DNA from: Pseudomonas sp. IB20
Lineage (GTDB): Bacteria > Pseudomonadota > Gammaproteobacteria > Pseudomonadales > Pseudomonadaceae
Direction of reading: 5' to 3'
Assembly (NCBI RefSeq): GCF_009707325.1
Contig: NZ_CP046103.1
Span: forward strand, 372,001-436,000
DNA: 64,000 bases
Every line of letters begins with the position of its first letter. Position 1 is the first letter of the stretch. The notes beneath the pieces were generated by a model. That model made no database searches and was not told where the DNA came from. It saw only the letters and a program-made list of their open reading frames with translations. Positions 40,252-53,020 of this stretch are shown in pieces. Position numbers and translations under genes: made by a program.

Positions 40252-40799
40252 CACGAATCAATCTTTTGCCTTGGCGCCAGGCGCTGGCGGAACGGCGGCG
40301 CAAATACTTCCTGATATTTTTGCTGGCGTTCGCTTGTGTGGCGCTCGCGGCGGTGTGGCTGGCGGATCAGGTGATCGACCAGGCAATTGACCGGCAAGCC
40401 GCGCGAAATAACCATTTGGGCAAGGAAGTCACCGTCGAGGATGCGCGTCTCAAGACCTTCGACAACCTTCAAGAACAAAGCCAGCAATTGGCGCAACGCA
40501 TGAAGGTGGTGCAGGACCTGCACGAAGGCCGTTCGGCCAGCGCGCAGCTATTGGACCAGTTGGCGCGTGCGGTGCCCGATGGCGTGCACCTGCATGAGGT
40601 TGTCGCCAAGGGCGGCACGGTGAGTATCAGTGGCAGTGCCGAGTCCAGCCAGGATATCGCCCAGTTGATGCGCCGCTTGCAGGCCTCTGAAGGTGCCCAC
40701 GCTACCCGGTTGCAGCATGTGCGTGCGCAGGGCGAGGGTGGCGGCAACGAATTCCAACTCATGGTGCGCCAGGGCGAATCCACCGAGGCCCAGCCTTGA
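40248..40799 (+). CDS. pilN: Type IV pilus alignment protein PilN
   Basis: A 183-residue bitopic inner-membrane protein. The cytoplasmic tip MTRINLLPWR is the PilM-binding motif (INLLPWR). A membrane helix spans about residues 21-41, followed by a coiled region and a ferredoxin-like periplasmic domain (DGVHLHEVVAKGGTVSISG). The start overlaps pilM (ATGA) and the end overlaps pilO (TTGA). Confidence 0.93.
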   Translation: MTRINLLPWRQALAERRRKYFLIFLLAFACVALAAVWLADQVIDQAIDRQAARNNHLGKEVTVEDARLKTFDNLQEQSQQLAQRMKVVQDLHEGRSASAQLLDQLARAVPDGVHLHEVVAKGGTVSISGSAESSQDIAQLMRRLQASEGAHATRLQHVRAQGEGGGNEFQLMVRQGESTEAQP

Positions 40800-41767
40800 G
40801 CCTGCCCAGGCTCGACTTCTCTACGCTCTCTCACAACGCTGCGAAATGGCCCTTACCCGGTAAGGCCCTGTTGGGCTGCGCGTTGGCGGGCCTGGTGGTG
40901 CTGGTGGGCGATGTTGTGTTGCTGGCCCCGGCCCGTGAGCGGCTGCAAGCGTTAGAGGCGCAGGAAGTAATCCTGCAACAGGCGCACGCGCAAAATGCCG
41001 GCAAGGTCGCGGGGTTTGAGGGGCTCACCCGTCAGGCTCAAGTGACGGAGGATCAGGTCGCCGGGCTTTTACGGCAGTTGCCCGGCGAATCCGACATGCC
41101 CGGCTTGTTGGAAGACATTGCCCGGCTGGCGGTTGCCAATGGCCTGGTGGTCGAGGACGTCACGGTATTGGATGAGCAGCCTCATCCGTTCTACATCGAG
41201 GAACCCGTGCAGGTCGGTGTGTTTGGCGCCTACCACGACCTGGCAATGTTTGTGAGCGGCTTGGGCGGGCTGCCGCGCATCGTCACCGCACATGATGTGG
41301 TGCTTCGGCCTGATGGGTCGTTGCTGCGCCTTGATCTGCTGGCCAAGAGTTATCGAAGCGCCTCAGGCCATGGCAAGCCTGCCCAGGCAGTCGAGCAGGG
41401 CGCGCGATTTGTCTACGCCGCCGCCTCCCTGCGTGATCCGTTCCAGCCGCTGGCCTTGCAAGTGGGCCACGTGTCAGGCCGGCCGGCGCGTGCGCCGGAC
41501 CTCGCGCGCAAGCGTGGCGCCTTGGAAGGTCTGGCCATCGACCGGTTCGAAATGGTCGGCACGTTGTCCCGTGGCTTACAGACCTTTGTATTGCTGCGTG
41601 CGGCCTCGACGGTGCATCGCCTAGCAGTCGGCGATTACTTGGGGCCTCACCATGGCCGGGTCACAGCTATTCATGACAGTTACATCGAACTGGCCGAACT
41701 GTTCCCGGATGAACAGGGCGCATGGCTGGAGCGTTCGCGAACCCTCGTGTTAAACGTCAACTCATAA
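40796..41767 (+). CDS. PilO-PilP fusion protein of the type IV pilus alignment complex
   Basis: A single 323-residue ORF. Residues about 1-190 are PilO: membrane helix at about 21-43, coiled coil, then a periplasmic domain with LPGESDMPGLLEDIARLA and YHDLAMFVSGLGGLPRIV. Residues about 205-323 are PilP: LRDPFQPL, a linker, then the beta domain IDRFEMVGTLSRGL, VHRLAVGDYLGPHHGRV and ELFPDEQGAWLERSRTL. PilP is normally a separate lipoprotein; here it has no signal peptide or lipobox and is exported through the PilO anchor. The start is TTG overlapping pilN. Confidence 0.88.
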   Translation: MSLPRLDFSTLSHNAAKWPLPGKALLGCALAGLVVLVGDVVLLAPARERLQALEAQEVILQQAHAQNAGKVAGFEGLTRQAQVTEDQVAGLLRQLPGESDMPGLLEDIARLAVANGLVVEDVTVLDEQPHPFYIEEPVQVGVFGAYHDLAMFVSGLGGLPRIVTAHDVVLRPDGSLLRLDLLAKSYRSASGHGKPAQAVEQGARFVYAAASLRDPFQPLALQVGHVSGRPARAPDLARKRGALEGLAIDRFEMVGTLSRGLQTFVLLRAASTVHRLAVGDYLGPHHGRVTAIHDSYIELAELFPDEQGAWLERSRTLVLNVNS

Positions 41768-41779
41768 CGGAATCAAACA

Positions 41780-43165
41780 ATGAAAAGGACTTTCTCGTCC
41801 TTCGGTGTGGCGCTATGGATAGCGTTCACGGCACCGATGGCATCTGCTGTGCCCAATCGTGTGGATCTGATCCAGCTGCCGCCTCCCGGTCAGGCAGCTC
41901 TGGGCACTCCCTATGCCGGCGACAAGCTGAACCTTAACTTCCAGAACATCGATGTGCGTGTCGTATTGCAGCAGATTGCGGATGTCGCGGGGCTTAACTT
42001 GGTGGCCAGCGATGAGGTGCAGGGCTCGATCACCCTGCGGCTCAAAGAGGTGCCCTGGGATCAGGCGCTGGACCTGGTGCTGCAAAGCAAAGGCTTGGAC
42101 AAGCGCGTGAAAGCCGGTGTGTTGCTGGTGGCGCCGGCCGAAGAGCTGGCGGCTCGCGAACTGCTGACACTGGAGGCAAGTAAACAGATGGCGGATTTGG
42201 CGCCGTTGCGCCGGGAGCTGTTGCAGGTCAATTACGCCAAGGCGGCGGACCTGGCCAAGTTGTTCCAGTCGGTGACGGGCCTGGAAGGCATCACCGATGA
42301 GCGCGGCTCAGTGGCGGTGGATGACCGCACCAATAACATCATCGCCTACCAGACCAGCGAGCGGCTCGAAGAGCTGCGGCGGATCGTGGCGCAGTTGGAC
42401 ATTCCAGTGCGCCAGGTGATGATTGAAGCGCGGATCGTCGAGGCCAATGTCGATTACGACAAAAGCCTGGGCGTGCGCTGGGGCGGCCGACTCAACCGTG
42501 GCAACTGGGGCGCGGGTGGTATCAGCAAGCCCTTGGGCGAAGGGGTTGAGCCGCCGGTAAACCCGCCCAGCTCACCGTTTGTCGACATGGGTTCGCTCAC
42601 CGGTACGGCAGGCCTGGGCATCGCCTATATCACCGACAACCTGTTGCTGGACTTGGAGCTGACCGCCATGGAGAAAACCGGCAACGGTGAAATCGTCTCA
42701 CAGCCCAAGGTGGTCACCTCCGACAAGGAAACCGCGCGCATCCTCAAGGGCACCGAAATCCCCTACCAGGAATCCAGCGGCCGGGGTGCAACGTCAGTGT
42801 CCTTCAAGGAGGCTTCGCTGTCGCTGGAGGTCACCCCGCAAATTACCCCTGACGGCTGGGTGTTCATGGAGGTCAAGGTCACCAAGGATGAGCCCGATTA
42901 CCTGAATAAGCTCAATGACGTGCCGCCGATCAAGAAAAACGAAGTTAATGCCAAGGTATTGGTCAAGGATGGCGAGACCATCGTCATCGGCGGGGTTTTC
43001 TCCAATACCCAAAGCAAAGTGGTAGATAAAGTGCCATTTTTGGGCGATGTGCCGTATCTTGGCCGCCTTTTCCGGCGCGATGTGGTTGCGCAAAGAAAAT
43101 CCGAGCTGCTGGTATTCCTGACTCCGCGTATTATGAATAACCAGGCGATTGCTGTGAGTCGTTGA
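41780..43165 (+). CDS. pilQ: Secretin PilQ, short form without AMIN domains
   Basis: A 461-residue outer-membrane secretin, against about 714 in P. aeruginosa. The signal peptide ends about MASA. A STN/N0 domain follows at once ([20 protein letters not shown], about residues 53-72), then an N1 domain (about 145-215) and the secretin beta domain (about 280-455) with [30 protein letters not shown] and [15 protein letters not shown]. The peptidoglycan-binding AMIN repeats are missing. The size is close to HofQ/ComE competence secretins. aroK starts 5 nt after the stop. Confidence 0.92.
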   Translation: MKRTFSSFGVALWIAFTAPMASAVPNRVDLIQLPPPGQAALGTPYAGDKLNLNFQNIDVRVVLQQIADVAGLNLVASDEVQGSITLRLKEVPWDQALDLVLQSKGLDKRVKAGVLLVAPAEELAARELLTLEASKQMADLAPLRRELLQVNYAKAADLAKLFQSVTGLEGITDERGSVAVDDRTNNIIAYQTSERLEELRRIVAQLDIPVRQVMIEARIVEANVDYDKSLGVRWGGRLNRGNWGAGGISKPLGEGVEPPVNPPSSPFVDMGSLTGTAGLGIAYITDNLLLDLELTAMEKTGNGEIVSQPKVVTSDKETARILKGTEIPYQESSGRGATSVSFKEASLSLEVTPQITPDGWVFMEVKVTKDEPDYLNKLNDVPPIKKNEVNAKVLVKDGETIVIGGVFSNTQSKVVDKVPFLGDVPYLGRLFRRDVVAQRKSELLVFLTPRIMNNQAIAVSR

Positions 43166-43169
43166 TTCT

Positions 43170-43688
43170 GTGCGAAATTTGATTCTTGTAGGACCGATGG
43201 GGGCTGGTAAAAGCACCATCGGCCGTTTGCTGGCCAAAGAGCTGCGCCTGCCATTCAAAGATTCCGACAAGGAAATTGAATTGCGCACGGGCGCCAATAT
43301 CCCATGGATCTTCGATAAGGAAGGTGAACTGGGCTTTCGCGACCGCGAGCAGGCGATGATTGCCGAGCTGTGCGGCTGCGATGGCGTGGTATTGGCCACC
43401 GGCGGCGGCGCGGTCATGCGCGATGAAAACCGTCGGGCGCTGCATGCCGGTGGTCGCGTGGTTTATCTGCATGCGTCGGTCGAGCAGCAAGTGGGCCGTA
43501 CCGCCCGTGATCGCAATCGCCCGCTGTTGCGTACCGCCGACCCAGCCAAGACCTTGCGGGATTTGCTGGCGCTGCGCGATCCGCTCTATCGGGAAATCGC
43601 CGATCTGGTGGTGGAAACCGATGAGCGGCCACCACGAATGGTGGTTCTCGACATTCTTGAGCGCTTGCAGCAGTTGCCACCCCGTTAA
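43170..43688 (+). CDS. aroK: Shikimate kinase
   Basis: A 172-residue kinase for shikimate to shikimate-3-phosphate. Walker A is [12 protein letters not shown] (about residues 8-19), the shikimate site is DSDKEIE, and the LID region is [12 protein letters not shown]. The GTG at 43170 is the only start that keeps the N-terminal MRNLILVG. It sits 4 nt behind pilQ, so it is likely transcribed with the pil genes, as in other pseudomonads. Confidence 0.96.
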   Translation: MRNLILVGPMGAGKSTIGRLLAKELRLPFKDSDKEIELRTGANIPWIFDKEGELGFRDREQAMIAELCGCDGVVLATGGGAVMRDENRRALHAGGRVVYLHASVEQQVGRTARDRNRPLLRTADPAKTLRDLLALRDPLYREIADLVVETDERPPRMVVLDILERLQQLPPR

Positions 43689-43812
43689 AGCCAGACCCGA
43701 AATGCGCTATTCTCGGCGGCGCGCTATCAGCCTTAGGGGTGTGGCGCAGAGCCATCAGGCGACGTCAGATCCGAGCGTTGCCGATCGTACATACATCTTC
43801 ACGCGGGGACAC

Positions 43813-44913
43813 ATGCAGACACTTAAGGTCGATCTAGGCGAGCGCAGCTACCCAATCCATATTGGCGAAGGTTTGTTGGACCTGCCCGAGTTGCTCGCAC
43901 CGCATATTGCCGGGCGGCAAGTGGCGATCATCTCCAACGAAACGGTCGCGCCGCTGTATCTTGAGCGTCTGAGCCGCAGCCTTGCGGCGTACTCGGTGAT
44001 TTCGGTGATCTTGCCGGATGGCGAGGCCCACAAAAACTGGGAAACCCTGCAACTGATCTTTGATGGCCTACTGACCGCGCGTCATGACCGGCGTACCACC
44101 GTGGTTGCCCTGGGCGGCGGTGTGATCGGCGACATGGCCGGCTTTGCGGCGGCCTGTTACCAGCGCGGTGTGGACTTTATCCAGGTGCCGACCACCTTGT
44201 TGTCCCAGGTCGATTCGTCGGTGGGCGGCAAAACCGGCATCAACCACCCGCTGGGCAAGAACATGGTCGGCGCGTTCTATCAGCCCCAAGCTGTGCTGAT
44301 CGACACCGCCACCCTCAACACCCTGCCGCCGCGCGAGCTGTCGGCGGGCCTGGCGGAAGTCATCAAGTACGGGCTGATCTGCGACGAGCCGTTTCTGACC
44401 TGGCTTGAAGAACAAATGGACGCCCTGCGCGCTCTGGACCAGGTTGCACTCACCGAAGCGATTTCCCGCTCCTGCGCCGCCAAGGCGCTGGTGGTGAATG
44501 CCGACGAGCGGGAGTCCGGCGTACGCGCCACCCTGAACCTTGGCCACACCTTCGGCCATGCGATCGAAACGCACATGGGCTATGGTGTGTGGTTGCATGG
44601 GGAAGCCGTAGCGGCTGGCACAGTGATGGCGTTGGAGATGTCGCAACGGCTGGGCTGGATCAGCGCCCAGGAACGTGATCGTGGCATTCGCCTGTTCCAG
44701 CGCGCCGGTTTGCCGGTCGTTCCACCTACCGAGATGACCGAGGCGGATTTCCTCGAACATATGGCAATCGACAAGAAAGTGATCGACGGTCGCCTGCGAC
44801 TGGTACTGCTGCGCCGCATGGGCGAAGCGGTAGTGACCGACGATTATCCGAAAGAGATTTTACAGGCCACGCTGGGAGCGGATTACCGCGCCCTGGCCCA
44901 GCTTAAAGGTTAA
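43813..44913 (+). CDS. aroB: 3-dehydroquinate synthase
   Basis: A 366-residue NAD- and metal-dependent enzyme for the second shikimate-pathway step. Motifs [33 protein letters not shown] (NAD/phosphate) and [11 protein letters not shown] (zinc His) are complete. The start at 43813 ([15 protein letters not shown]) is the family start; the longer open frame overlaps aroK and is rejected. Confidence 0.97.
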   Translation: MQTLKVDLGERSYPIHIGEGLLDLPELLAPHIAGRQVAIISNETVAPLYLERLSRSLAAYSVISVILPDGEAHKNWETLQLIFDGLLTARHDRRTTVVALGGGVIGDMAGFAAACYQRGVDFIQVPTTLLSQVDSSVGGKTGINHPLGKNMVGAFYQPQAVLIDTATLNTLPPRELSAGLAEVIKYGLICDEPFLTWLEEQMDALRALDQVALTEAISRSCAAKALVVNADERESGVRATLNLGHTFGHAIETHMGYGVWLHGEAVAAGTVMALEMSQRLGWISAQERDRGIRLFQRAGLPVVPPTEMTEADFLEHMAIDKKVIDGRLRLVLLRRMGEAVVTDDYPKEILQATLGADYRALAQLKG

Positions 44914-44923
44914 TAAGATCCCG

Positions 44924-46486
44924 ATGACTAGTTTGCATGCCGACGAGGCGTTCCTCGGCCATTACCAGCTAAGCCACGACCCCTTTGCTCCACGGGTGCC
45001 GGGCTTCAAATTTTTCCCTGCCCAGCGCAAGCCGGTGCTTGGCCAACTGCACCATTTGGCGCGCTACAGCCAATTGCTGCTGGTAGTCACTGGCCCGTTG
45101 GGCAGCGGCAAGACCCTGCTGCGCCAGGCGCTGGTCGCCAGCACCAACAAGCAATCGGTACAGAGCGTGGTGGTGTCGGCCCGTGGCGCCGGTGATGCGG
45201 CGGGCGTGTTGCGCCAAGTGGCCCAAGCGCTGAACGTGGCCACGGCCGAGCCGAACGCGATTCTCAAGCAAGTGGTGCAACTGGGCCTGACCGGCCAGGA
45301 AGTCTACCTGCTGGTGGACGACGCCGAGCAGCTCGACGAATCCGCTCTGGAAGCCCTGCTGGCGCTGGCCGCGGGCACGCCTGAAGGCCGCCCGCACGTG
45401 TTCCTCTTTGGCGAATCGTCGTTGATCGCTGATCTGGAGCAGATCAGTGGCGACCAGGAGCTGTTTCACGTTATCGAATTGCAGCCGTACGAAGAGGAAG
45501 AGACCCGCGAATACCTGGCTCAACGCCTCGAAGGCGCCGGGGCCGGTATCGAACTTTTCTCCGCTGCGCAGATCTCTGATATTCACGAAAGCTCCGACGG
45601 CTGGCCTGGCACCATCAACCAGGTTGCCCGGGATGCCTTGATCGAAGCCATGATTGCAAGCCGCTCTGCGGTTAAGCGTCCAAAGATGGGGTTTACTATG
45701 CCTAAGAAGCACGTATTGGCTATTTCCGCCGTTGTCGTGGTCGCTGTCGCCGCCGCCTGGTTGATCCCAGGTCGCAGCAAGGCACCCGCCACCGCCGGCG
45801 CGCCAACCGAACAGGCGCAGTTGCCACTGGGCAAGCCCACGCCAAATGTCGAATTCGCCAACTCCGGCCAACCGACCAACCTGCCGATGGTGGGCCAGCC
45901 GGTGATGCGCGGCCCGCTCGCCGAAGAAGCCGGTGGTATCTCCGAAGGCGACGACGGTGTGCCGGTGGAAGGCTCCAGTGCCACGCCACCGACCGTGACC
46001 ACTACCGCGCCGCCTGCAGGCGTACCAGCCGGCCCGGCAGCCACGCCAGCGGCCAAGCCGACCCCGGCACCGACCGTCGCCACCGCCAAACCGGCTCCGG
46101 TTGCCAAGCCTGTCGCACCGGCACCAGCCGCCAAGCCGGCACCGGCTGCCAAGCCTGCTGAAAAACCAGCAGCCACTGTCGCCAAGGCAGGCGCCGCCGG
46201 CAGCAGCTGGTACACCAGCCAGCCGACCGGCAACTTCGTGGTGCAGATCCTCGGCACCAGCTCCGAAGCCAATGCCCAGGCGTTCGTGAAAGAGCAGGGC
46301 GGCGAGTACCGTTATTTCAAGAAAGTGCTCAACGGCAAGCCTCTCTACGTGATCACTTACGGCAACTTCTCCAGCCGTGCAGCAGCTGAATCCGCTATCA
46401 AGGCCTTGCCAGCGAAGGTTCAGGCTGGTAAACCTTGGCCTCGCACTGTTGCCAGCGTTCAACAAGAACTCGCAACAACTCGCTGA
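44924..46486 (+). CDS. DamX-like membrane protein with AAA-type ATPase and SPOR domains
   Basis: A 520-residue protein. The N-terminal part is an ExeA-like ATPase fold with Walker A GPLGSGKT (residues 57-64) and Walker B-like VYLLVDDAEQLDE. One membrane helix lies at about 263-282 (HVLAISAVVVVAVAAAWLI). An Ala/Pro/Lys-rich periplasmic linker (AKPAPAAKPAEKPAATVAK) leads to a SPOR domain (about 440-515). Homologues downstream of aroB are the DamX family, which act at the septum. It starts 11 nt after aroB. Confidence 0.88.
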   Translation: MTSLHADEAFLGHYQLSHDPFAPRVPGFKFFPAQRKPVLGQLHHLARYSQLLLVVTGPLGSGKTLLRQALVASTNKQSVQSVVVSARGAGDAAGVLRQVAQALNVATAEPNAILKQVVQLGLTGQEVYLLVDDAEQLDESALEALLALAAGTPEGRPHVFLFGESSLIADLEQISGDQELFHVIELQPYEEEETREYLAQRLEGAGAGIELFSAAQISDIHESSDGWPGTINQVARDALIEAMIASRSAVKRPKMGFTMPKKHVLAISAVVVVAVAAAWLIPGRSKAPATAGAPTEQAQLPLGKPTPNVEFANSGQPTNLPMVGQPVMRGPLAEEAGGISEGDDGVPVEGSSATPPTVTTTAPPAGVPAGPAATPAAKPTPAPTVATAKPAPVAKPVAPAPAAKPAPAAKPAEKPAATVAKAGAAGSSWYTSQPTGNFVVQILGTSSEANAQAFVKEQGGEYRYFKKVLNGKPLYVITYGNFSSRAAAESAIKALPAKVQAGKPWPRTVASVQQELATTR

Positions 46487-46834
46487 AGATTCGGCGGCCT
46501 TACCCAGGCCGCCCTCTCGGCACCTCAAAAAAAAACGACAAAGCGTGCAGCCCTGAAGGCCGCGCGCTTTGTGGTGTCTGCACACGTCACTTTTGAGTCG
46601 TAGCGGTCAGAATTAAAAAAGTTTGACTAGCACAGCATATCGCTTTAAACCTTTCATAAATGCGACATAGATTTGCGACATTTCGTCGCTAAATTTGTGA
46701 GCGTTCGTGTCGGTGTGTACAATGACCTCCCTTTTGCCCCCGCTAAGCCGGCGTACGTTCGGCGTGGAAGGTAACCGGTTGAATTAAAAAGAAATTTGCC
46801 TCGGTATAAGAGGCAGCCTGGTGAGAAAGTGTCT
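46487..46834 (+). promoter_or_regulatory. Region upstream of gltB with candidate promoter
   Basis: This 348-bp gap has no gene. A hairpin at 46538-46572 (ACAAAGCG/CGCTTTGT) lies behind the DamX-like gene. A good sigma-70 candidate is TTGTGA (46695-46700) with TACAAT (46718-46723), spacing 17. A second weak TTGACT lies near 46622. The leader to the gltB ATG is about 105 nt. Confidence 0.45.
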
Positions 46835-49800
46835 ATGAAAGCAGGTCTGTACCAACCCGATGAATTCAAGGATAACTGCGGTTTCGGCCTGATAGCCCAC
46901 ATGCAGGGCGAGCCCAGTCATACCCTTTTGCAAACGGCCATCGAGGCCCTGACCTGCATGACCCACCGCGGTGGGATCAACGCCGACGGCAAGACCGGTG
47001 ACGGTTGTGGCTTGCTGATTCAAAAGCCCGACCAGTTCCTGCGCGCTGTCGCCAAAGAGCAATTTTCGGTCGACCTGCCCAAGCAATACGCCGTGGGCAT
47101 GGTTTTCTTCAACCAGGACCCAGTCAAAGCCGAAGCCGCTCGCGAGAACATGAACCGCGAGATCCTCGCTGCCGGCCTGCAACTTGTCGGCTGGCGCAAA
47201 GTGCCGATCGACACCAGCGTGCTCGGCCGCCTGGCCCTGGAGCGCCTGCCGCAGATCGAACAAGTGTTCATCGCAGGTAGTGGCCTGAGCGACCAGGACA
47301 TGGCGATCAAGCTGTTTACCTCGCGTCGTCGTTCGTCAGTGTCCAACGCCTTGGATACCGACCACTACATCTGCAGCTTTTCGCACAAGACCATCATTTA
47401 TAAAGGCCTGATGATGCCGGCGGATTTGACCGCCTTCTATCCAGACCTGAGCGATGAGCGCCTGCAAACCGCAATCTGCGTGTTCCACCAGCGCTTCTCC
47501 ACCAACACCCTGCCGAAATGGCCGCTGGCCCAGCCATTCCGCTTCCTCGCCCACAACGGCGAGATCAACACCATCACCGGCAACCGCAACTGGGCTGTGG
47601 CCCGTCGCACCAAGTTCGCCAACGACTTGATGGACCTCGAAGAGCTCGGCCCGCTGGTCAACCGTGTGGGCTCCGACTCCTCCAGCATGGACAACATGCT
47701 CGAGCTGATGGTCACCGGCGGCATTGACCTGTTCCGTGGCGTGCGCATGATCATTCCGCCAGCGTGGCAGAACGTCGAGACCATGGACCCGGACCTGCGT
47801 GCGTTCTACGAGTACAACTCGATGCACATGGAGCCGTGGGACGGCCCGGCCGGCGTGGTAATGACCGACGGCCGCTACGCGGTGTGCCTGCTCGACCGTA
47901 ACGGTCTGCGCCCGGCGCGTTGGGTCACCACCACCAACGGTTTCATCACCCTTGCGTCGGAAATCGGCGTATGGGACTACAAGCCTGAAGACGTTATCGC
48001 TAAAGGCCGCGTAGGCCCTGGCCAGATCCTGGCCGTGGACACCGAAACCGGGCAGATCCTCGACACTGACGCCATCGACAACCGCTTGAAGTCGCGTCAC
48101 CCGTACAAGCAATGGCTGCGCAAGAACGCCCTGCGCATCCAGGCGACCATGGAAGACAACGACCACGGTTCGGCTTTCTATGACGTCGACCAACTCAAGC
48201 AGTACATGAAGATGTACCAGGTCACGTTCGAAGAGCGCGACCAAGTGCTGCGCCCGCTCGGCGAGCAAGGCTACGAGGCGGTCGGCTCCATGGGCGATGA
48301 CACGCCGATGGCCGTGCTGTCCCAGCGTGTGCGCACGCCATACGACTATTTCCGCCAGCAGTTCGCCCAGGTGACTAACCCACCGATCGACCCGCTGCGC
48401 GAAGCCATCGTGATGTCGCTGGAAGTGTGCCTCGGTGCCGAGCGCAACATCTTCCAGGAGTCGCCTGAGCACGCCTCCCGCGTGATCCTCAGCTCGCCAG
48501 TGATCTCGCCAGCCAAGTGGCGTTCGTTGATGACCCTGGAGCGCCCAGGCTTCGACCGCCAGATCATCGACCTGAACTACGACGAGAGCCTCGGCCTTGA
48601 AGCCGCTGTGCGTAACGTCGCCGATCAGGCTGAAGAAGCGGTGCGTGCCGGTCGTACCCAGATCGTGCTGACTGACCGTCATATCGCTCCAGGCAAGTTG
48701 CCGATCCACGCTTCCCTGGCGACCGGTGCGGTGCACCACCGCCTGACCGAAAAAGGCCTGCGTTGCGACTCCAACATCCTCGTCGAAACCGCCACAGCCC
48801 GCGACCCGCATCACTTTGCGGTGTTGATCGGTTTCGGCGCCTCGGCGGTTTATCCGTTCCTGGCGTACGAAGTGCTCGGTGACCTGATCCGTACCGGTGA
48901 AGTGCTGGGCGACCTCTACGAGGTGTTCAAGAACTACCGTAAAGGCATCACCAAGGGCCTGTTGAAGATCCTGTCGAAGATGGGTATCTCCACCGTCACG
49001 TCCTATCGCGGCGCTCAATTGTTCGAAGCCATCGGCCTGTCTGAAGAAGTCTGCGAGCTGAGCTTCCGTGGCGTGCCGAGCCGCATCAAGGGTGCGCGTT
49101 TCGTCGACATCGAAGCCGAACAGAAAGCCCTGGCCGCCGAAGCCTGGAGCGCGCGCAAGCCGATCCAGCAAGGCGGCCTGCTCAAGTTCGTGCACGGTGG
49201 CGAATACCACGCCTACAACCCGGACGTGGTCAGCACCCTGCAAGCCGCTGTGCAGCAGGGCGACTACGCCAAGTTCAAGGCATACACCGTGCTGGTGGAT
49301 AACCGCCCGGTGTCGATGATCCGCGACCTGTTCAAGGTGAAAACCCTGGACACGCCGCTGGCCATCAGCGAAATCGAGCCGCTGGAATCGATCCTCAAGC
49401 GCTTCGACTCCGCGGGTATTTCCCTCGGCGCCTTGTCGCCTGAGGCCCACGAAGCCCTGGCCGAAGCCATGAACCGCCTGGGTGCGCGTTCCAACTCCGG
49501 CGAAGGCGGTGAAGACCCGGCGCGCTACGGCACTATCAAGAGCTCGAAAATCAAGCAGGTTGCGACTGGCCGTTTCGGTGTAACCCCGGAATATCTGGTC
49601 AACGCCGAAGTGTTGCAGATCAAAGTCGCCCAGGGCGCCAAGCCCGGTGAAGGCGGCCAGCTGCCAGGCGGCAAGGTCAACGGTTTGATCGCCAAGCTGC
49701 GTTATGCGGTGCCGGGTGTGACCCTGATTTCGCCGCCGCCGCACCACGACATCTACTCGATTGAAGACTTGTCGCAGCTGATTTTCGACTTGAAACAAGT

Positions 49801-51245
49801 CAACCCGCAGGCGCTGGTCTCGGTGAAACTGGTAGCCGAAGCCGGCGTGGGCACCATCGCCGCTGGCGTGGCCAAGGCCTATGCCGACCTGATCACCATC
49901 TCCGGCTACGACGGCGGCACCGGCGCTTCGCCGCTGACGTCCATCAAGTACGCCGGCGCGCCGTGGGAACTGGGCCTGGCTGAAACTCACCAGACCCTGC
50001 GCGGCAACGACCTGCGCGGCAAAGTCCGTGTACAAACTGACGGCGGCCTGAAAACCGGCCTCGACGTGATCAAGGCTGCGATCCTCGGCGCCGAAAGCTT
50101 CGGCTTCGGCACCGCGCCAATGATCGCCCTGGGCTGCAAATACCTGCGCATCTGCCACCTGAACAACTGCGCCACCGGCGTCGCGACTCAGAACGAGAAG
50201 CTGCGTAAGGATCACTACATCGGCACCGTCGACATGGTGGTGAATTTCTTCACCTACGTCGCCGAAGAAACCCGTGAGTGGTTAGCCAAGCTGGGCGTGC
50301 GCTCGCTGGAAGAGCTGATCGGGCGTACCGATCTGCTGGAAATCCTCGAAGGCCAGACTGCCAAGCAACAGCACCTGGACCTGACGCCGCTGTTGGGCAG
50401 CGATCACATCCCGGCAGACAAGCCGCAATTCTGCCAGGTGGAGCGCAACCCGCCGTTCGACAAAGGCTTGCTGGCCGAGAAGATGGTCGAGATGGCCAGC
50501 GCCTCGATCAACGACGCCAGCGGTGGCGAATTCGCCTTGGATATCTGCAACTGCGACCGCTCCATCGGCGCACGCATCTCCGGCGAAATCGCGCGCAAGC
50601 ACGGCAACCAAGGCATGGCGAAAGCGCCGATCACCTTCCGCTTCAACGGCACTGCGGGCCAGAGCTTCGGCGTGTGGAACGCCGGCGGCCTGCACATGTA
50701 CCTGGAAGGTGACGCCAACGACTACGTGGGCAAGGGCATGACCGGCGGCAAGCTGGTGATCGTTCCGCCTAAAGGCAGCATCTACAAGACCCAGGACAGT
50801 GCCATCATCGGCAACACCTGCTTGTACGGTGCCACCGGCGGCAAGCTGTTCGCCGCCGGTACGGCCGGTGAGCGTTTCGCCGTGCGTAACTCCGGTGCCC
50901 ACACCGTGGTGGAAGGCACTGGCGATCACTGCTGCGAGTACATGACCGGGGGCTTTGTCGCGGTACTGGGCAAGACCGGTTACAACTTCGGTTCGGGCAT
51001 GACCGGCGGTTTCGCCTACGTGCTCGACCAGGACAACACCTTCGTCGACAAGGTCAACCACGAGTTGGTCGAGATCCAGCGGATCAGCGGTGAAGCCATG
51101 GAGTCCTACCGGAACCACTTGCAGCACGTGCTGGACGAATACGTCGAGGAAACCGGCAGCGAATGGGGGCGTAACCTCGCTGAAAACCTCGATGATTACC
51201 TGCGTCGTTTCTGGCTGGTCAAGCCCAAGGCTGCCAACCTGAAAT

Positions 51246-52811
<1,566 letters not shown>

Positions 52812-52945
52812 GCCCGGCTAAGCCGCACACAAAAGCGGGCGTGTTCTTTACGGACCTTACATCAGATACACCGAGGCGATGCTACGAGTCAACGAAGAGG
52901 CTCAAGTGCGAGGTCCAATCACCGCGACAAATTGACCCGATAGAC

Positions 52946-52974
52946 AAAAGGCACGGCTCACTCCGTGCCTTTTG
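52946..52974 (+). terminator. Rho-independent terminator between gltD and hemE
   Basis: AAAAGGCACGG-CTCA-CTCCGTGCCTTTT: a 10-bp GC-rich stem with a T-run. It separates gltBD from hemE. Confidence 0.85.
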
Positions 52975-53020
52975 CGTCGCGCTCTGAGAAAATGCCCGTA
53001 CTTTTTTTGCGGATGCCGAC

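Noticed and set aside
43360..43812. Long N-terminal extension of aroB
   Set aside because: It overlaps aroK out of frame; the standard AroB start with its own leader is at 43813.
47336..50215. 959-codon open frame on the minus strand opposite gltB
   Set aside because: It lies fully inside gltB, has His/Gln/Val/Asp-rich composition typical of antisense frames in high-GC genes, no ribosome binding site and no recognisable domain.
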